From the NCBI GenBank assembly GCA_039934035.1, contig JBDTMZ010000118.1, forward strand, positions 62,001 to 126,000: a DNA stretch of 64,000 bases. The letters are read 5' to 3'. Both the position numbers and the translations under genes were made by a program. This document shows, piece by piece, positions 59,282-64,000 of the stretch. Source of the DNA: Solibacter sp039934035. Lineage in GTDB: Bacteria; Acidobacteriota; Terriglobia; Bryobacterales; Bryobacteraceae. Position 1 is the first letter of the stretch; each line of letters opens with the position of its first letter. The notes beneath the pieces are model-generated. The model searched no databases, was not told the origin of the DNA, and saw only the letters and a program-made list of their open reading frames with translations.

Positions 59282-59891
59282 ACCCCATCGCGGCCGAGCG
59301 TTTGCTGCCCATCCGGTGCGCTTCGTCGGAGAGCGGATGCACGCCGCTGGCATCGATCCAGCGGTTATAGAAATTGAACAACGAGCAGACCGTGATCGCG
59401 TAATAAATGGCGGCGTCGTCCCAGCCCTGCGCATAGAGCGGCTGCATGTCGGCCTCGGTGATGGCCGGCGAATCGTGATTCACGCGGTTCACGAAGCGCA
59501 ACAGCGCCCGGTCCTTTTCGCAGAGCGGCGCCGTTTCGATGTTGGCCAGCACAGCATTCACCAGGGCCTCGCCGGCCACGCTACGCTCTTGCTCCAACAG
59601 TACCGCCGCGACCGCGGCGTGCGATTTGGTTCAAAACGGGCACTGATTGCGCACCGAGGTGTAGGCCGCGATCAACTCGCGCATGCCCGGCGTCAAGGGG
59701 CCCGGCTCGCGCATGATCTCCTGCGTGAACTGCGCCAGGTGCTGCGTCGCCTTCGGCAGGAACGCGAACATGTGCCAGATCTGCGGGTATTCCTGGCCCG
59801 CCGCCTGCATGGTGCGGATCGCGTCCAGATAAGACGAGGGCGTGGTGCAGTTTTCCACGCCGGGAAGGAACATGGGTTTCATGGGCGTCAT
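59268..59891 (-). CDS. AhpD-like carboxymuconolactone-decarboxylase-fold selenoprotein (in-frame UGA read as Sec87)
   Basis: One continuous frame of 207 residues interrupted only by UGA at 59633-59631. Before it: MTPMKPMFLPGVENCTTPSS, IWHMFAFLPKATQHLAQFTQ and GMRELIAAYTSVRNQC. The site reads C84-P-F-U87-T-K-S-H91; AhpD-type peroxidases have C-x-x-C-x-x-x-H here. After it: AAVAAVLLEQERSVAGEALV, KDRALLRFVNRVNHDSPAIT, WDDAAIYYAITVCSLFNFYN, the normal C-terminal half of the fold. A SECIS-like hairpin follows the UGA. CxxU would act as peroxidatic selenol plus resolving thiol. ATG at 59891 shares one base with the TonB receptor stop (TAATG); the ATG at 59882 is an alternative. Other readings (two genes, or pseudogene) fit less well. 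Confidence 0.85.
59597..59633 (-). ncRNA. predicted bacterial SECIS element
   Basis: RNA from the UGA: ACCAAAUCGCA, then CGCCGC, loop GGUC, GCGGCG, then GUACUG and UUGG. The upper stem CGCCGC/GCGGCG is 6 bp with apical loop GGUC; the lower stem CCAA/UUGG is 4 bp, separated by a 6/6 internal loop. The loop begins 17 bases after the UGA. In E. coli fdhF the SelB-binding apical loop is also GGUC-type, about 18 bases after the UGA. Confidence 0.75.
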
Positions 59892-62800
59892 TAGAACACG
59901 AGCTTGAGGCCGAATTGCAGCAGGCGCGGTGACGCGGCGGTGAGAATGCGTCCGAAATTGGGCGAATTCAGATCTGCCACCGGCTGCACGAAGTTCGGGT
60001 GATTGGCGATGTTGAACGTCTCCGCGCGGAACTGCAGCCGGGTGCGCTCGCTCAGCGCGAAGCTGCGCGTCAAAGAAAGGTCCAGATTCGTAAAGGCGGG
60101 GGCGCGCGCGATATTGCGCCCGGCATTGCCGAACTGTCCGGCCTGGGTCACAGGGTCGAGGCGCTGGAAGGCGGCGCGGTTGATCCAGTTATCGACGGTG
60201 CGCGGGCCCGCATTGGGGTCGCCTATCAGGTTGGGACGGCTGGCGGCGAAGCCCGAAATCGGCGGACTGTTGGCCTGCAGCGACACGTTGGTCGAATCGG
60301 CGACGGTAAAAGGAGTGGGCGAATTATGGCTGAGGATTGCATTGAGCTGCCAGTGATCGCCCACCGCATGCACAGGGGAGGGGAGTGACTTTGGCATGCG
60401 AACTTCGTAGCTGCCGCTCGCCACCAGGCGGTGACGGGCATCGAACAGCGACGGCCCGTGTTCGGCCGCGAGATTGAAAGGGTTCTGCGCCAGATCGTTC
60501 TCACCGGAGAGCGGCTTGGCGGCCGCGCCGGAAAGATTCATGGCGGAGAGATAGTCCAGCGTCTTGGAGAACCAGTACGAAACATTGAGCGCGACGCCCG
60601 AGGTAAATCGCCGGGAGATGCTGGCCTGCGCGGCATGGTAGGTGGAATTGGTGATGTTGGAGAGCATCGCGACGGTCGAAAAATCGCAGGCCGCGCCGCT
60701 GGCGGGGCAATTGGCGTAGATGCGGCGGCGGTCCGCATTCTGTGCGTTCGCGCCGGGGCCGAACACCGCGGGGTTGGCCTCCACATTGCGCGGCAGGTGC
60801 GTGCCCTTCGAGCCGACATAACGTACCTCCACGACATATTGCCCGCGGAACGAACGCTGCACTCCGAAATTCCAGTTTTGGGCGTAGGGCGGGCGTGCCG
60901 AGGCGTCGATGGCAAAAACGGTGGACGGCCGCACGAAGGTGCCGGGCACCGGGTAGATCTGGTTGAGGTAGGGATTGCTGAAGTTCAGCCCCGCGCCGCT
61001 GTACTGATTGAATTGCGCCCAGGGCAGGGCACTCACCGGCCCTTGCGACGCGGTGCCGGAGCCGTTCTGGAAGGGCTCGTAGAAAATGCCGTAGCTGGCG
61101 CGCACGCTCCACCGGCCGGCGCCCGTGGGATCCCACGCCATACCGATGCGCGGCATCCAGCCGTTGGTGTCGTGGGCGATGCCGGGTCCGATGCCGGGGT
61201 CGCCGGGAAACAGCAGACCCTTGGGCGCGTCCGGCCGCATTTGCGATTGCACGCCGGGGATGAACCCATTCAGGCGGCTGCGCAGTTCGCGCAGCGGGTT
61301 GACCCGCTCATAGCGAATCCCGTAATTGATGGTGAGGCGGCGGTTGACGCGCCACTCGTCCTGCGCGTAGAGTCCGGCGGTCCAGTTGCGCAGCCCGCGG
61401 TTGAAATCGCCCAGGCCCTGGTAGAAGGTTACCGGCGCGCCGAGCAGCAGGTTCGCTATGGCGTCATTGGTGGGGAAAGTGGAGGCGAAGACGTAGAACG
61501 CGTTGGGGGCGATGGCCTGGAACATGTTCACCTGCGTGCGCAGGAACGATGCGCCGAACTTCATTGCGTGGTTGCCGCGGAACCATGCCGCCGAGTCGCT
61601 CACTTCGTAGTTGTTCTGTGCCGAGAGGCGCGGTCCAGTGATGGCGCCGCCCACTGGCGAGTAGCCACTGATGTTGAAAAACGGCGGGCCCTGTCCGGCC
61701 TGCGATGCCGAATTGTAAGCGAAGCCGAGGGCCGAAGGCGGCGTCTGATTGAGGCGCTGGTCGAACAGAAACTCGTAGCGCAGAAACGCGGCGCGGAACT
61801 GATTGCTCAACGCCGGAGTAAACAGGTGGGTTTCAGAGACCACGGCGGAATGGGCGGCGGTGTCGTCGCGAGTGGGGAAGCCGGGGACCTCCGAACCGCG
61901 CACCGAAATCGGGTTGAGTGCGTGGCCGCCCGAATAGGAGTAGCGCGCGAAGAACTGGTCGTTCGACGACAGGTTGTAGTCCGCACGCAGGCCCGCTTGG
62001 TTGTAATCGTCCGTTGCCACCAGGGTCGCGCGATAGAGCGAGGGTGTGACGTTGCCGAGCGGGTAGAGGTTGATGACGTTCAGCGCGACGGGGTCGATCG
62101 CTGCGGTGGGGATACGATTGGAAGGGAACTGTGTTCCACCGGCTGCCAGATTGAGCAGCGGAGTGGTGCGCCCGCTGAAATCGCCCTGCCGCTGCTCGGG
62201 CGTCGGCACGGCCGCCGACCAGGTAGTGCCCTGGCGATTGCGGAAACCTTCGAAGTAACCGAACAGGAACAGCTTTTCCTTCTTGATGGGGCCGCCCAAC
62301 GTCGCGCCGAACTGATTCTGCTTCAGGGGTTCCACCTGTTCGGAGAAGAAGTTGCGGGCGTCGAGCCGGTCGTTACGCAGGAATTCGTAGAGCGTGCCGT
62401 GAAGGTTGTTGGTGCCGGCGCGGCTGACCACGCTGGTGGTCGCGCCGCCCGTCCCGCCGTACTCCGGGGGCGCGCTTTGCGTCAGAATGCGAAACTCCGC
62501 GATGGCGTCCACCGGGACCTTGAGCGCGTAGCCGCCATCCATGCGGTTGCCGTTATTGGCGCCGTCCACCAGGTACACGTTCGATTCGGGACGCATGCCG
62601 TTCACGGTGTACGCCTGGCCCTGGCGCAGCGATCCTCCGGCGGTCTTGACGCCTGCCGTGAGGGGCGCGACGCCAGTCTGCAACAGACCGAGTTGCGTGA
62701 AGTTGCGGCCATTCAACGGGAGTTCGGTGATCTCGTGTCCGGTGACGACTTTGCCCAGGATGTTGGTGGCCGCATCCACCAGGGGCGCTTCGGCGGTTAC

Positions 62801-63148
62801 CGTCACCGCGTCCTTGCGTGCCGCGACCTCGAGGGCGATTGTGAGGCGCACGGTCAGGCCGACGTTCACACGGATCCCGGGCTGCTCCCAGCGGGCGAAA
62901 CGGTCGCTAGTCACTTCGATTGCGTAATCGCCGACGGGCAGGAGGGGAACGCGGAAGAGCCCTTCGGCGTTGGATACGGTGGCGCGGCGGAAGCCGGTGG
63001 CGCGGTTCAAGACGGAGACGGCAGACCCCGATACAGCAGCTCCCGAAGCGTCCCGGACCTCACCCTCGATCATGCCAACGGGATCCTGCGCGCACCCTAA
63101 AACAGCGGTAGCCGCGCAGAGCGCGGCTACCCAAGACAGTTTAATCAT
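59891..63148 (-). CDS. Oar-like TonB-dependent outer-membrane receptor
   Basis: 1085 residues from the ATG at 63148 (signal MIKLSWVAALCAATAVLGCA-Q). N-terminal carboxypeptidase-regulatory-like domain (IEGEVRDASGAAVSGSAVSV, LFRVPLLPVGDYAIEVTSDR), plug (GHEITELPLNGRNFTQLGLL, TTSVVSRAGTNNLHGTLYEF), and a barrel with TonB-receptor blocks ending RTRLQFRAETFNIANHPNFV and LLQFGLKLVF. Same architecture as the receptor at 4754 but a different operon: here it leads the AhpD-like selenoprotein and an MFS transporter, joined by overlapping starts. It suggests uptake across the outer membrane, a redox step and inner-membrane transport of one compound class, though that is inference. Confidence 0.9.
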   Translation of the reverse strand: MIKLSWVAALCAATAVLGCAQDPVGMIEGEVRDASGAAVSGSAVSVLNRATGFRRATVSNAEGLFRVPLLPVGDYAIEVTSDRFARWEQPGIRVNVGLTVRLTIALEVAARKDAVTVTAEAPLVDAATNILGKVVTGHEITELPLNGRNFTQLGLLQTGVAPLTAGVKTAGGSLRQGQAYTVNGMRPESNVYLVDGANNGNRMDGGYALKVPVDAIAEFRILTQSAPPEYGGTGGATTSVVSRAGTNNLHGTLYEFLRNDRLDARNFFSEQVEPLKQNQFGATLGGPIKKEKLFLFGYFEGFRNRQGTTWSAAVPTPEQRQGDFSGRTTPLLNLAAGGTQFPSNRIPTAAIDPVALNVINLYPLGNVTPSLYRATLVATDDYNQAGLRADYNLSSNDQFFARYSYSGGHALNPISVRGSEVPGFPTRDDTAAHSAVVSETHLFTPALSNQFRAAFLRYEFLFDQRLNQTPPSALGFAYNSASQAGQGPPFFNISGYSPVGGAITGPRLSAQNNYEVSDSAAWFRGNHAMKFGASFLRTQVNMFQAIAPNAFYVFASTFPTNDAIANLLLGAPVTFYQGLGDFNRGLRNWTAGLYAQDEWRVNRRLTINYGIRYERVNPLRELRSRLNGFIPGVQSQMRPDAPKGLLFPGDPGIGPGIAHDTNGWMPRIGMAWDPTGAGRWSVRASYGIFYEPFQNGSGTASQGPVSALPWAQFNQYSGAGLNFSNPYLNQIYPVPGTFVRPSTVFAIDASARPPYAQNWNFGVQRSFRGQYVVEVRYVGSKGTHLPRNVEANPAVFGPGANAQNADRRRIYANCPASGAACDFSTVAMLSNITNSTYHAAQASISRRFTSGVALNVSYWFSKTLDYLSAMNLSGAAAKPLSGENDLAQNPFNLAAEHGPSLFDARHRLVASGSYEVRMPKSLPSPVHAVGDHWQLNAILSHNSPTPFTVADSTNVSLQANSPPISGFAASRPNLIGDPNAGPRTVDNWINRAAFQRLDPVTQAGQFGNAGRNIARAPAFTNLDLSLTRSFALSERTRLQFRAETFNIANHPNFVQPVADLNSPNFGRILTAASPRLLQFGLKLVF

Positions 63149-63483
63149 TTCTCGGATTACCCATGAAATACGTGTTGGAACGATATTATCCGGGCGGGCG
63201 GCGGCGAGCAATAATTGAAATCTATTAGTGCCCCGGGCGGGTGTCCCCTGGAGCGCGCGGGGCGGGCGTGTTGCGTGCTGCCGAATGCGGAGCGGCGGGC
63301 GCGAGCGTGCGCCTCACGTAGTGCCCGGGCGGGTGTGTTGCGTGCTGCCCGGATGCGGTGCGGTGGGCGCGAGCGTGCGCTACACGATGGTCCTTCGGGA
63401 CGGCGCCGGTAGGCTCGCCCGTCAAGGCGGTGGGCCAAACAGGCCCGGGTGATAAACTGTTCGTACCTTTAAGGAGGCTGGAC
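63149..63483. other. intergenic region with GC-rich duplication
   Basis: 335 bases between divergent genes holding the imperfect direct repeat 63261-63386. AAGGAGG (63471-63477) serves the next gene. No other gene supported. Confidence 0.55.
63261..63386 (+). repeat. GC-rich direct repeat, two copies of about 58 bp
   Basis: Copy one (63261-63318) and copy two (63328-63386) share GGCGGG, GTGTTGCGTGCTGCC, ATGCGG, GCGGGCGCGAGCGTGCGC and CACG with a few changes. A third partial lead-in, GTGCCCCGGGCGGGTGT, occurs at 63227. Confidence 0.75.
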
Positions 63484-64000
63484 GTGCCTTACCTCGTTTC
63501 CAGGCGATTTCTTGGGGCGGTTCTGCCTCTTCTCTTTGTCACCCTGGCGAAATCGCAGACCCCCACTGTCGCGGGGGAGTTCCGCGTCGAACCTCCCACA
63601 CTGACCGCACTCGGCTTCGAGTGGCGGATCACGGGCGACGACAATCGCACCGCGCGCGTGGACGCAACGTATCGCAAGAAAGGCGAAAGCGAGTGGCGCA
63701 AGGCGCTGCCGTTATTCCGTCTGCAGCGCGAGATGGTGACCAATGGCGGACCGCGCCCCGGCCGCTCCGGCTGGTATTACACCTATGAGGCGCCCAACAT
63801 GTTCGCGGGCAGCATCCTCAATCTGGAGCCGGGAACGGAATACGAATGCCGCTTCGTGCTTGCCGATAGCGATGGCGTGCAGGGCGAACGCGAGAAGACC
63901 GTGACCGTGCTCACGCGGGCGGAACCGCAGGCGGCCGCGGGCGGCAAGGTCTATCACGTCTACCCCTTCGGCTACCAGGGCGAGCGGCAGCAGCCGGCCT
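63484..64000 (+). CDS. secreted protein with fibronectin-III-like N-terminal domain (partial)
   Basis: The frame runs from a GTG at 63484 off the right edge (172 residues seen). AAGGAGG lies 6 bases upstream. Signal peptide FLGAVLPLLFVTLAKS-Q, then one beta-sandwich of fibronectin-III/purple-acid-phosphatase-N type: EFRVEPPTLTALGFEWRITG, DATYRKKGESEWRKALPLFR, GSILNLEPGTEYECRFVLAD. I recall this opening from acidobacterial right-handed beta-helix proteins, where GGKVYHVYPFGY introduces the helix; the visible part does not prove it. Confidence 0.7.
   Translation, partial: MPYLVSRRFLGAVLPLLFVTLAKSQTPTVAGEFRVEPPTLTALGFEWRITGDDNRTARVDATYRKKGESEWRKALPLFRLQREMVTNGGPRPGRSGWYYTYEAPNMFAGSILNLEPGTEYECRFVLADSDGVQGEREKTVTVLTRAEPQAAAGGKVYHVYPFGYQGERQQPA

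Noticed and set aside
59268..59597. Two separate genes instead of one selenoprotein
   Set aside because: The second segment has no ribosome-binding site, begins mid-fold at a TTG, and would leave both halves without a complete active site. The frame is identical across the UGA.
60431..63100. 889-residue open frame on the plus strand
   Set aside because: Antisense to the TonB receptor; no signal, domain or ribosome-binding site.

Overview
The window reads as a chromosomal segment of an acidobacterium of the Solibacter/Bryobacter type. The support is indirect but consistent: a VWFA-related acidobacterial secreted protein, an NHL-repeat protein with an IPT/TIG-like C-terminal extension of the Solibacter kind, two large Oar-type TonB-dependent receptors with N-terminal carboxypeptidase-regulatory-like domains, many Sec/Tat-exported beta-propeller, cupin and glycoside hydrolase proteins, high GC and dense antisense open frames. 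No rRNA, tRNA, phage, insertion sequence or CRISPR array was seen.

Layout. 1-10.2 kb: a cut-off Tat-exported DUF362-type gene with a hypothetical partner, an SMP-30-type propeller gene, a bicupin, a TonB receptor and a divergent hybrid histidine kinase. 10.4-18.3 kb: secreted proteins, then a lactone-oxidase-like FAD enzyme abutting a 1439-residue GMC oxidoreductase with extra duplicated modules. 18.3-29.6 kb: mnmA and a cysteine desulfurase, an SAM hydrolase, an NHL protein, a HAD phosphatase, aguB-aguA (agmatine to putrescine), an alcohol dehydrogenase divergent from threonine synthase, and a small ORF. 29.6-36.9 kb: two TlpA-like proteins, a GH29 fucosidase, a pterin operon (two 6-pyruvoyl-tetrahydropterin-synthase paralogues plus folE), a brnTA module with a frameshifted toxin gene, and small proteins. 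36.8-41.2 kb: a tightly packed rimO-yacG-pgpA-propeller-cinA operon. 41.5-45.5 kb: a stress-type group (LigD-type polymerase, Mn catalase, YciE/F ferritin-like protein, a cytochrome P460) and a decayed DJ-1/PfpI gene. 45.8-57.9 kb: a GH16-like enzyme coupled to a sensor kinase, DoxX, a response regulator, GH127, and an operon for periplasmic sugar oxidation (dihaem cytochrome, PQQ dehydrogenase, mutarotase-lactonase fusion). 58-63.2 kb: TonB receptor, AhpD-like protein and MFS transporter in one translationally coupled operon; a partial secreted gene ends the window.

The most notable result is the AhpD-like gene at 59268-59891. Its frame is interrupted by one UGA exactly where the second cysteine of the C-x-x-C-x-x-x-H peroxidase motif belongs, and the RNA just after the UGA folds into a hairpin with a GGUC apical loop at almost the spacing of the E. 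coli fdhF SECIS. It is very probably a CxxU selenoprotein.

Other structure outside genes: a dispersed hairpin family with a conserved loop and compensating stem changes; blocks of imperfect 7-bp tandem repeats sharing a GC-rich core; and several genes whose -10 box lies so close to the start codon that the transcripts should be leaderless, including the divergent thrC/dehydrogenase pair that shares one -10 region.
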